DNA of 5,046 nucleotides from an uncultured Paracoccaceae bacterium (GTDB lineage: Bacteria; Pseudomonadota; Alphaproteobacteria; Rhodobacterales; Rhodobacteraceae). The position numbers and the translations under genes were made by a program. Below, in pieces: positions 1-5,046 of the stretch. The stretch's first letter is position 1. Every line of letters starts with the position of its first letter. The DNA lies in NCBI GenBank assembly GCA_913054485.1, contig CAJXHQ010000284.1, forward strand, positions 1 through 5,046, given 5' to 3'. A model generated the notes under the pieces. That model made no database searches, was not told the DNA's origin, and worked only from the letters and a program-made list of their open reading frames with translations.

Positions 1-516
1 GCGGGCCAGTGCGGCGATCACCGGCACCGCGGCCCGCAGCTTTGACAGCGACAGCCGCCGCCCTTTGCCGTGGGTGCCGATCGAGAAGACCAGCGCTGCG
101 CCCTCGCCGATAAAGACCATCAGCCCGCATTCATCCTCCAGCCCCATGGCCTTGTAGAACATGGAATAATACTCGCTGCGGCGGAAATCATCCGGGGCAA
201 CGTCGCGCAGACGCAGCACCTCTCCGCCGCGCTTGTCGCGGAAATACGGGTAGAACGGGTCCAGTAGATAAGCATAGCCGAGATAGAGCGACAGCGCCTC
301 CCGCGCTGCCGGGTCATCCCCGCTGTAGTAAAGCTCAGCCGGTTTGTGCCCCTCAAAAAAGGCGCTGAGGAAGACCTCATCCGCGCCGCACAGGCCTTTG
401 CAGAATTCGCTGATCGCCGCGGGGAATCCTGCGGTTCCCGCCTGGGCGATGACCGCGGCCAGCTCATCCGTCTGTTCAGAGGGCAGCTGCAGCACGCGGC
501 GTTTCTCCATCTGCAT
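1..516 (-). CDS. LuxR-family-type transcriptional regulator, N-terminal part (cut by window edge)
   Basis: The frame is open on the minus strand from an ATG at 516 to the window edge, giving 172 codons with no stop. The start is backed by AAAGGAG at 523-529, six bases upstream; a second in-frame ATG lies at 510. The protein begins MQMEKRRVLQLPSEQTDELA. It has a helical N-terminus, then a sensor-like stretch at residues 77-130 with YAYLLDPFYPYFRDKR and a Tyr-rich EYYSMFYKAMG, and a hydrophobic strand (GLMVFIGEGAALVFSIG, about 131-147). This pattern resembles the sensor half of orphan LuxR-type regulators of Rhodobacterales, which carry a C-terminal helix-turn-helix of about 65 residues. That domain would lie beyond the window, so the DNA-binding assignment is inferred. 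The 172 residues contain no tryptophan, although acyl-homoserine-lactone receptors conserve two; the Asp-Pro pair (86-87) is the only hint of that site. AHL sensing is therefore doubtful. Divergent from the aminotransferase, it is the likely regulator of that gene. Confidence 0.72.
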   Translation of the reverse strand, partial: MQMEKRRVLQLPSEQTDELAAVIAQAGTAGFPAAISEFCKGLCGADEVFLSAFFEGHKPAELYYSGDDPAAREALSLYLGYAYLLDPFYPYFRDKRGGEVLRLRDVAPDDFRRSEYYSMFYKAMGLEDECGLMVFIGEGAALVFSIGTHGKGRRLSLSKLRAAVPVIAALAR

Positions 517-596
517 TTCCGGCTCCTTTGCGGACTGTGCCCGCAGGGATGCAGGGCTGCAAGGGCCTAACAAGCCGCGGCGGGCAGCGTCACTAC

Positions 597-608
597 CCCC
601 TGAAGGGG
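597..608. promoter_or_regulatory. Candidate operator dyad CCCCTgaAGGGG
   Basis: A 12-base dyad with five matched pairs around a central GA lies near the middle of the divergent gap. It is about 80 bases upstream of the regulator start and about 84 upstream of the aminotransferase start. Its left side is preceded by CACTAC and a fifth C. Dyads of this size are typical of dimeric helix-turn-helix regulators, so a site for the neighbouring LuxR-type protein is plausible. With only one copy visible and no footprint, it remains a suggestion. GC-rich DNA can form such short dyads by chance. Confidence 0.3.
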
Positions 609-678
609 ACTGCCTGCTGAACGGGCGGCCCGCCTAGACTGCAGTAAAGGTGCTTTTTCGCGCCCACACATCAGTTCC

Positions 679-684
679 GGGAGA
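679..684 (+). promoter_or_regulatory. Ribosome binding site that fixes the aminotransferase start
   Basis: GGGAGA ends seven bases before the ATG at 692 (GGAG core 680-683, 8-base spacer). The longer reading frame could start at an ATG at 650, adding 14 residues (MLFRAHTSVPGEIR). That stretch does not look like a family N-terminus and has no Shine-Dalgarno sequence at a suitable distance, so 692 is preferred. Confidence 0.7.
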
Positions 685-691
685 AATCCGC

Positions 692-2062
692 ATGACCCTC
701 ACCAACACCCCTTCGGCCTGGGAAATGGACCGCGACCACGTGCTGCACCCCTATACGGATTTCTCCTCCTTCAAGGCCGAGGGCAGCCAGGTGATCACAG
801 GGGCCGAGGGCATGTATGTGACCGACAGCGAGGGCGGCAAGTTCCTGGACGGGATCGCGGGCCTGTGGTGCGTGAACGTTGGCCACGGCCGGCAGGAGAT
901 GGCCGATGCGATCTCCAAGCAAGTCATGCAGATGCAGTATTACAACCCCTTCGGCCATTCGACCAATGAACCGGCCGCGGAACTGGGCCACTGGCTGGCG
1001 CAGAACGCGCCGGGCAGCCTGAACCATGTCTATTACACCTGCGGCGGCTCCACCGCCAATGACGCGGCGATCCGTCTGGTTCACTACTACAACACCATGC
1101 GCGGCCTGCACCGCAAGAAGATGATCATCAGCCGCAATGACGCCTACCACGGTGCCACTTATGTTGCGGCTGAGCTGACCGGCATCCACGCCACCAAGAA
1201 CAGCTTTGACCGGATCGGGCGCGAGTTCATCCACCATATCTCGGCGGCGAACATGTATGCCAAGCCGGAAGAGATGACGGAAGAAGCCTATTGCGATTTC
1301 CTGGTCAATGAGTTCGAGAACCGCATCCAGCAGCTGGGGCCGGACAATTGCGCCGCCTTCATTGCAGAACCCGTGATGGGTGCCGGCGGCGTGCTGGTCG
1401 CGCCCAAGGGTTACCACCGCCGCATGTGGGAAGTCTGCAAAAAGCACGACATGCTCTATATCGCGGATGAGGTGGTCACCGCATTTGGCCGCCTCGGTGC
1501 ATGGTTCGCCTCGGAAGAGGTCTTCGTTTACCAGCCCGACATCCTGGTCTCTGCCAAAGGCATCACCTCGGGCTATATCCCGCTGGGCGTCACGCTGATC
1601 TCGGATGAGATTTACGAGGTGATCAGCCAGCCGCAATGCGAGGGCGGGGTGTTCTCCATGGGGCTGACCTATTTCGGCCACCCGGTGGCCTGCCGCGCCG
1701 CACTGACCAATATTGCCATCATGGAACGTGAAGGCCTACTGGCAAATGCCCGCACTGTCGGCGGCAAACTGCAAAGCGATGCCAAGCGGCTGCTGGAGCT
1801 GCCCCATGTGGGCGATGTGCGTGGCCACGGGCTGATGATGGCTGTGGACCTGGTGGGCGACAAATCGGCCAGGACACCGCTGCCGATGTCTGCCAAAGCG
1901 GGCGAGACCGTTTTCCGTAAATGCGCCGAGGCAGGCGTCATCGTGCGCCCTGTGGGCGACCGTATCATCCTGTCACCGCCGCTGATCATCGATGCGGCGC
2001 AGGCCGGTCAGATCGTCTCCACGCTGGAGACTTCGATCACGGAATTTGCCGCCGCGCTCTGA
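692..2062 (+). CDS. Class III PLP-dependent aminotransferase (omega-amino acid/amine:pyruvate type)
   Basis: This complete gene encodes 456 residues, the usual length for omega-aminotransferases of fold type I. Landmarks in order are: GLWCVNVGHG (57-66) near the substrate pocket; CGGSTAND (117-124), the phosphate-binding turn; DAYHG (150-154), whose Tyr-His stacks on the cofactor; AEP with Glu226; IADEV with Asp259, which pairs with the pyridine nitrogen; SAKG with Lys289, the Schiff-base lysine; Thr326 in GLTYFGHP, which reaches the partner subunit's cofactor phosphate; and RPVGDRIILSPPL, where Arg419 is a candidate carboxylate contact. All catalytic residues are present, so the enzyme should be active as a cytosolic dimer or tetramer. 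By family it resembles taurine-, beta-alanine-, putrescine- and diaminobutyrate-type transaminases, usually with pyruvate or 2-oxoglutarate as acceptor. The substrate cannot be read from the sequence. The phosphate turn has Thr where many relatives have Glu (GGSEAND), a variant I recall in other omega-transaminases. It is divergent from the LuxR-type gene and followed by a strong hairpin, so it is probably monocistronic. Confidence 0.93.
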   Translation: MTLTNTPSAWEMDRDHVLHPYTDFSSFKAEGSQVITGAEGMYVTDSEGGKFLDGIAGLWCVNVGHGRQEMADAISKQVMQMQYYNPFGHSTNEPAAELGHWLAQNAPGSLNHVYYTCGGSTANDAAIRLVHYYNTMRGLHRKKMIISRNDAYHGATYVAAELTGIHATKNSFDRIGREFIHHISAANMYAKPEEMTEEAYCDFLVNEFENRIQQLGPDNCAAFIAEPVMGAGGVLVAPKGYHRRMWEVCKKHDMLYIADEVVTAFGRLGAWFASEEVFVYQPDILVSAKGITSGYIPLGVTLISDEIYEVISQPQCEGGVFSMGLTYFGHPVACRAALTNIAIMEREGLLANARTVGGKLQSDAKRLLELPHVGDVRGHGLMMAVDLVGDKSARTPLPMSAKAGETVFRKCAEAGVIVRPVGDRIILSPPLIIDAAQAGQIVSTLETSITEFAAAL

Positions 2063-2110
2063 CACATATTCCGGGCAGCAGGCCAATAAGCGGCGATGTT
2101 TCTTTATTGA

Positions 2111-2163
2111 GGCCGGCCCGTTTCAGCAGGGCAGTTTCGCCTGGAAACTGAAACGGGCCGGCC
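2111..2163 (+). terminator. Strong inverted repeat after the aminotransferase, probable terminator
   Basis: Perfect 16-base arms GGCCGGCCCGTTTCAG (2111-2126) and CTGAAACGGGCCGGCC (2148-2163) flank a 21-base loop, starting 48 bases after the stop codon. The loop can add a CAGG/CCTG inner stem (2127-2130 with 2140-2143). No T-run follows on the plus strand, so this is not a textbook intrinsic terminator. It may work with Rho, block 3' decay, or stop transcription in a U-poor way as is common in GC-rich bacteria. The CAGTTTC at 2132-2138 can instead pair with GAAACTG at 2144-2150, competing with the right arm. Confidence 0.6.
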
Positions 2164-2828
2164 GCGCCAGTCTTCCGGAGTTCCATCACCGCTTCGCGCG
2201 GGCCCTGCCATCCGCCGGGCTGATCTAGCCGATGGGGACAAAACTGAAGGAGCGTGCCGTGTCCCGGTGCCCTGTAATCCGGGCTGCTGGGAATCGGTTA
2301 GAAAAAAGTACTAAACGACCTCTGCGGTGCTGTATCCTTCAGCTCCGCGTCGGAACATTGGGCTGGGATAGGGACAATGTTGAATATGGCGGATTCGAAA
2401 AACCAAGAAAAATCAGGGTTTTCCGATGTTCGGCATGCGGCGCGCCTCTCCGTTGCGGCGATGATGGACTGGACGGGTTGTCTATTTGAACGAGGGGCGT
2501 TGAGTTGATTTGTTGGGTTGCGCGGATAAGCGTGCGGACAACTGCCACTTGAAAATAGATCATTTCTGTCAAAATAACGCACAACACAACACACAGATAG
2601 TGCGCTGCGCCATGTGCTATTTCTCCACACACTCATAATCGGATGCAGCTTCTGTTCTGAGTTTGTACCACCACACTGCAACGTCCCGCGCGTCGAAATT
2701 GATGGCGGTCTTTTGGCAGTGCTCCGTCATTAGCGAACATGGTCTCCAAAGCGGCCTCAGCAGCTCGGTTCGATCGCTGTGCGTTTTGTCCTTTCGCGTT
2801 GCTCCTGAGCGCCCATGTCAGAAGCGCT
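2164..2828. other. Long interval without a supportable gene, lower G+C
   Basis: No reading frame here has both a ribosome binding site and a recognisable protein. The G+C content is about 51% over 2281-2760 by hand count, well below the flanking genes, and stops occur in all frames. Short frames exist, such as 2232-2489 on plus, whose end contains CSACG and one further Cys, and 2633-2857 on minus. They lack Shine-Dalgarno sites, show no family signature and overlap one another. An A/C-rich low-complexity run lies around 2576-2597. The stretch may be decayed coding DNA, a remnant of inserted DNA, or a long upstream region for the transporter operon. No transposase ends, tRNA or direct repeats bounding an insertion were seen. 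Confidence 0.5.
2354..2381. repeat. Inverted repeat AACATTG-N14-CAATGTT
   Basis: Two perfect 7-base arms at 2354-2360 and 2375-2381 are separated by 14 bases, so the half-site centres lie 21 bases apart, two helical turns. This spacing would suit a dimeric regulator on one face of DNA, and an RNA hairpin is also possible. It lies about 575 bases upstream of the transporter genes with no gene of its own nearby. It could be chance. Confidence 0.3.
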
Positions 2829-2865
2829 CTGAAATATTTCAGGGCCCTCAATTTCACTTACGTAA
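2829..2865. promoter_or_regulatory. Cluster of perfect palindromes upstream of the TAXI gene
   Basis: Three perfect palindromes lie in 37 bases: CTGAAATATTTCAG (2829-2842), AGGGCCCT (2841-2848, overlapping the first by two bases) and TTACGTAA (2858-2865). The first is 14 bases long and AT-rich at its centre, typical of an operator for a small dimeric repressor. It sits 111 bases before the TAXI start codon, within promoter range if the promoter lies just downstream. No convincing -35/-10 pair could be named between here and the gene. Confidence 0.4.
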
Positions 2866-2884
2866 TCCAATGCAACTCCGTTAG

Positions 2885-2930
2885 GTCTCAGCTTCCAAGT
2901 AGGTCCGGAACACGGGTTTGCTGCTGAGAC
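2885..2930 (+). repeat. Leader hairpin just upstream of the TAXI ribosome binding site
   Basis: Perfect 8-base arms GTCTCAGC (2885-2892) and GCTGAGAC (2923-2930) enclose 30 bases, which include a possible inner TTCC/GGAA pairing (2893-2896 with 2907-2910). The hairpin ends eight bases before the Shine-Dalgarno sequence GGAGGAG at 2939-2945. If transcribed, it would form a stem in the 5' untranslated leader. It could protect the mRNA or affect ribosome access. It does not match a riboswitch class I recognise, and it could equally act as a DNA site. Confidence 0.4.
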
Positions 2931-2938
2931 GAACGCAT

Positions 2939-2945
2939 GGAGGAG
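2939..2945 (+). promoter_or_regulatory. Strong ribosome binding site of the TAXI gene
   Basis: GGAGGAG lies seven bases before the ATG at 2953, an almost ideal Shine-Dalgarno match. This fits the high output needed for a periplasmic binding protein. It fixes the start, which also begins a well-formed signal peptide. Confidence 0.8.
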
Positions 2946-2952
2946 TGCAGGA

Positions 2953-3912
2953 ATGAAAAAGTATCTGAAACCCGCAGGGTTGGCGCTGGCTGCTGCTGTT
3001 TTGCCGTTGTCTGCCTTTGCGCAGGAGCGCCTGGCTTTTGGTGCCACCAACGCGCAAAGCGCTCATTACGCCTATTTTGCGGCAGTTGCCAAGGTCGTGA
3101 ACGCCGCCAGCTCTGACTATCAGGCGTCAGTGGTTGAAACCGGCGCGACGGTAGACAACCTTAAGCGGATGGACCGGGGCCAGCTGGATATCGGGCTGAT
3201 CACAACCAGTGCTCTGTACCATGCCAATAACGGCATCAAAACGTTTGACGGCAAGCCGATCGGGTCCAAGCTGCTCTGGGCCTATTCCCTGGCCCCGCAA
3301 AACGTGGTTGTGCGCCAGGATTCCGATGTCTCGTCTCTGGGCGAGCTGGCTGGAAAACGGTTTGGCCCGGGCCAGCGCGGCAGCTCGACCGAGGCCACCT
3401 CGCAGGATGTGCTGTCGGTGTTCGGCATCGAACCCGAATGGGTGCGCGGCTCAAACGGAGAGCTGGCAGCGGCGATTAAGGACAAGCGTGCGATCGGCTT
3501 CATCAAATCCGCTGTGGGCACGAAATTCGACGCGCTGACCACCGATATTGCCACTTTCACGCCTGTTCAGGTCCTCGGGCTGGACGCTGATCAGACCGCC
3601 GCCGTCCGCGAAAAGCTTCCGGAACTTTCCATCGTGGATATGCCAGGCGGCGAGATGGAAAACTCCGGCCCTTACACCACCTGGGGCTTCATGATCGGTG
3701 TCTCTGCCCGCCCGGATCTGCCGGATGATGTGGCCTATGACATTGTGAAGGCGGTCATGGAGGACAGCATCGAACAGGCCACGGCCTTCCCCAATGTGAA
3801 GGGCCAGAACCTGGCAGAGCTGACATTGCAATATGCGACGTCGAAATTGCACCCCGGTGCAATCCGCTACTTCGAAGAAACCGGCCTGACCGTGCCGGAT
3901 CACCTGAAATAA
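2953..3912 (+). CDS. TAXI-family TRAP transporter solute-binding protein
   Basis: This complete 319-residue protein has the usual length for TAXI-type extracytoplasmic binding proteins. It starts with a signal peptide: MKKYLK, a hydrophobic core (about 8-20) and AFA before Gln24, so it should be exported to the periplasm. It binds a substrate and hands it to the TRAP permease encoded next. Family landmarks are an N-terminal binding strand FGATNAQSAHYAYFAAVAKVVN (partly shown: residues 29-50), VETGATVDNLKRMDRGQLDIGL (61-82), LGELAGKRFGPGQRGSST (129-146), DLPDDVAYDIVKAVMED (255-271) and the typical C-terminal LHPGAIRYFEETG (299-311). Several positions differ from the common pattern as I recall it. 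The Gly-rich GTGG-type turn is absent, and ITTSALYHANNG replaces the usual VQSD-YAYNG type segment. These line the ligand cleft, so the substrate may differ from the glutamate/glutamine bound by characterised members. It heads an operon with the permease, separated by a hairpin. Confidence 0.9.
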   Translation: MKKYLKPAGLALAAAVLPLSAFAQERLAFGATNAQSAHYAYFAAVAKVVNAASSDYQASVVETGATVDNLKRMDRGQLDIGLITTSALYHANNGIKTFDGKPIGSKLLWAYSLAPQNVVVRQDSDVSSLGELAGKRFGPGQRGSSTEATSQDVLSVFGIEPEWVRGSNGELAAAIKDKRAIGFIKSAVGTKFDALTTDIATFTPVQVLGLDADQTAAVREKLPELSIVDMPGGEMENSGPYTTWGFMIGVSARPDLPDDVAYDIVKAVMEDSIEQATAFPNVKGQNLAELTLQYATSKLHPGAIRYFEETGLTVPDHLK

Positions 3913-3918
3913 CCAAGC

Positions 3919-3955
3919 CATGCGGCCCGCCGGCCTATCCTGTGCGGGCCGCATG
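3919..3955 (+). repeat. Hairpin between binding-protein and permease genes
   Basis: Perfect 12-base arms CATGCGGCCCGC (3919-3930) and GCGGGCCGCATG (3944-3955) enclose a 13-base loop, starting six bases after the TAXI stop codon. No T-run follows, so it is unlikely to end all transcripts. Such hairpins between a binding-protein gene and its permease gene often stabilise the upstream mRNA or reduce read-through. The result is far more soluble binding protein than membrane protein. The role here is inferred from position. Confidence 0.6.
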
Positions 3956-3978
3956 ACCTCTTCCAAGGAGCAAGCGGA

Positions 3979-5046
3979 ATGACAGAACCGGCAGACATGG
4001 CAGAGTCTCCCGCCGGAGGCGCGGACCGGGCAGCGGCGGCGCTCGCGGTCGGAATCGGTGCCTTTGTGTTCTACACATCCTTCTTCGGGGCCTTTGAGAT
4101 CTTGATCCAGCGCGCGGTCTTCGTGGCCATGTTTGCCCCGCTGGGGGTATTGCTGTTCCCGCTTGGAAAAGACCGGCCCTGGCGCGCGCTGGGGGTGGCT
4201 GCAGATGCAGGCATCACCCTGTTTACCGTGGCGGCGGCTGGTTACGTGGTGGTGAATTTCGAGCGCATCATGGTGGATCTGCCGTTTGCGGAACGCATCG
4301 ACGTCATTCTTGGCTTCGGCACGCTGCTGGTCATTCTGGAACTGGCGCGGCGCAGCGCCTCGTTTGTCTTCCCGCTTATTGTCGGCGGCGTGGTCGTTTA
4401 TGCGCTGTTCGGAGACCGGATTCCGGGGGCATTCGGGCACCGCGGATTTGATGCCTATTACCTGGCCGAAGTGATGTTTCTCTCCGACAGGGGCCTTTGG
4501 GGAATGCTTGTCTCCATCGCATCCACCACGCTGGCGGCATTCATCCTGTTTGGCGCGTTGCTGCTGCATACCGGGGCAGGGCAGACGTTCTTCGATCTCA
4601 GTGCGCGGGCCGGCGGGCGCAGCCCGGGCGGAGCTGCGAAGATCGCCACGATTGCCTCGGGACTGTTTGGCTCGATCTCCGGATCGTCGGTCGCAAATAT
4701 CGCCACCACCGGCAATTTCACTATTCCGCTGATGAAAAGCCTGCGCTACCCGGCGCGCTTTGCCGGCGGGGTGGAGGCGGTGGCATCCACTGGCGGCCAG
4801 CTGGCGCCCCCGATCATGGGCACCGCGGCCTTTGTCATGGCAGAGCTGGTGGGGGTCAACTACTGGACGATCGCTGCCGTGGCCTTTCTGCCGGCCTTCC
4901 TGTTCTACCTCGGTGTCTTCACGACGGTGCATCTGGTGGCAAAGCGTACAGGCCTTGGCGCGGTCGACCAGGGCGAGCTGCCGGATTGGCGTGAGGCGCT
5001 GAAATGGCGGCAGATCAGCCCGATCCTTGCTGGCATCGCGGGTCTG
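3979..5046 (+). CDS. TRAP transporter permease, 4TM/12TM fusion type, N-terminal part (cut by window end)
   Basis: The frame is open to the window end, giving 356 codons. AAGGAG at 3965-3970 lies eight bases before the ATG. The product is the inner-membrane permease of a TAXI-TRAP system, using an ion gradient to import the ligand delivered by the preceding gene's product. Hydrophobic segments start near residues 20, 43, 71, 107 and 125. These correspond to the DctQ-like small-subunit part fused to the front of the DctM-like part. The large part shows strongly conserved motifs: FGSISGSSVANIATTGNFTI (229-248, followed by PLMK), VEAVASTGGQLAPPIMGTAA (264-284 region) and AAVAFLPAFLFY (299-310). 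Such fusions commonly run to 600 residues or more, so about half the protein is outside. A leucine- and alanine-rich N-terminus without a signal peptide is normal here. The gene lies 66 bases after the binding-protein gene, in one operon with it. The substrate is unknown. Confidence 0.93.
   Translation, partial: MTEPADMAESPAGGADRAAAALAVGIGAFVFYTSFFGAFEILIQRAVFVAMFAPLGVLLFPLGKDRPWRALGVAADAGITLFTVAAAGYVVVNFERIMVDLPFAERIDVILGFGTLLVILELARRSASFVFPLIVGGVVVYALFGDRIPGAFGHRGFDAYYLAEVMFLSDRGLWGMLVSIASTTLAAFILFGALLLHTGAGQTFFDLSARAGGRSPGGAAKIATIASGLFGSISGSSVANIATTGNFTIPLMKSLRYPARFAGGVEAVASTGGQLAPPIMGTAAFVMAELVGVNYWTIAAVAFLPAFLFYLGVFTTVHLVAKRTGLGAVDQGELPDWREALKWRQISPILAGIAGL

Larger units (their letters stand above)
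517..691. promoter_or_regulatory. Divergent promoter region between regulator and aminotransferase
   Basis: These 175 bases separate two start codons facing away from each other, so both promoters and any shared operator must lie here or reach into the coding sequences. I see no close match to a sigma-70 -35/-10 pair on either strand, which is common in GC-rich alphaproteobacteria. The stretch is GC-rich on the regulator side and more mixed near 640-690. The clearest candidate control element is the dyad at 597-608. Confidence 0.6.

Noticed and set aside
808..829. Thr for Glu in the aminotransferase phosphate turn as a sign of lost function
   Set aside because: The change lies at 1040-1063 in the gene rather than near its start. 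The Schiff-base Lys, Asp and His-containing motifs are intact, and I recall GGSTA-type turns in other omega-transaminases.
671..1681. Long minus-strand frame (336 codons) inside the aminotransferase gene
   Set aside because: It lies entirely opposite a gene with all family motifs. It arises from the high-GC third-position bias and has no recognisable domain.
2232..2489. Plus-strand frame of 85 codons with a CSACG zinc-ribbon-like end
   Set aside because: It has no Shine-Dalgarno sequence before the ATG, the Cys pattern is incomplete (CxxC plus one Cys), and the rest looks random.
2549..2577. Possible promoter: TTGAAA with AAATAA 17 bases downstream
   Set aside because: The -10 matches the consensus poorly and the site is almost 380 bases from the next gene, so it is not supportable on its own.
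2765..2785. GGTTCGAT resembling a tRNA T-loop
   Set aside because: The flanking bases do not form the 5-bp T stem, and no acceptor or anticodon arm can be built around it.
2633..2857. Minus-strand frame of 74 codons in the gap
   Set aside because: It overlaps other equally weak frames on both strands, has no ribosome site or family resemblance, and its start falls beside the palindrome cluster.
3451..4932. Minus-strand frame of 493 codons opposite the TAXI and permease genes
   Set aside because: It spans two real genes plus their intergenic hairpin on the other strand. Its His-, Arg- and Gln-rich composition is typical of an antisense shadow, with no domain seen.

Overview
The window is GC-rich coding DNA (about 60-65% G+C in the genes) with compact Shine-Dalgarno sites. 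It suggests an alphaproteobacterium of the Rhodobacterales, probably a Roseobacter-group marine bacterium near Leisingera, Phaeobacter or Ruegeria. The evidence is codon use plus the gene content: a LuxR-type orphan regulator, a class III aminotransferase and a TAXI-type TRAP transporter. The genus is inferred from general resemblance, not from a search.

Layout. Positions 1-516 (minus strand) hold the N-terminal 172 codons of a probable LuxR-family regulator. Its helix-turn-helix end lies outside the window. A 175-bp divergent promoter region (517-691), with a CCCCTgaAGGGG dyad near its middle, separates it from a complete PLP-dependent class III aminotransferase (692-2062, plus strand). This gene is followed by a strong 16-bp inverted repeat (2111-2163) that probably ends its transcript. 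The whole interval 2063-2952 (890 bp) has no gene I can support. Its central part is distinctly less GC-rich (about 51% over 2281-2760, counted by hand). It holds several small dyads and ends in a structured leader just ahead of the next gene.

Positions 2953-3912 encode a periplasmic TAXI-family solute-binding protein with a signal peptide. A 66-bp gap carrying a perfect 12-bp hairpin leads to the start of its membrane partner, a 4TM/12TM-fusion TRAP permease (3979-5046), cut by the window end after 356 codons.

How the parts may work together. The binding protein and permease form one Na+- or H+-coupled uptake system of unknown substrate. The aminotransferase would move an amino group from an amine or omega-amino acid to a keto acid, probably pyruvate, and the divergent LuxR-type protein is its likely regulator. 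Nothing in the sequence ties the transporter to the aminotransferase beyond proximity, and the terminator-like repeat plus the long gap argue for two separate units. I see no phage, CRISPR, transposase, rRNA or tRNA gene. I did not find a convincing new multi-gene system. The most unusual points are the divergent ligand-binding segments of the TAXI protein and the structured, low-GC gap before it.
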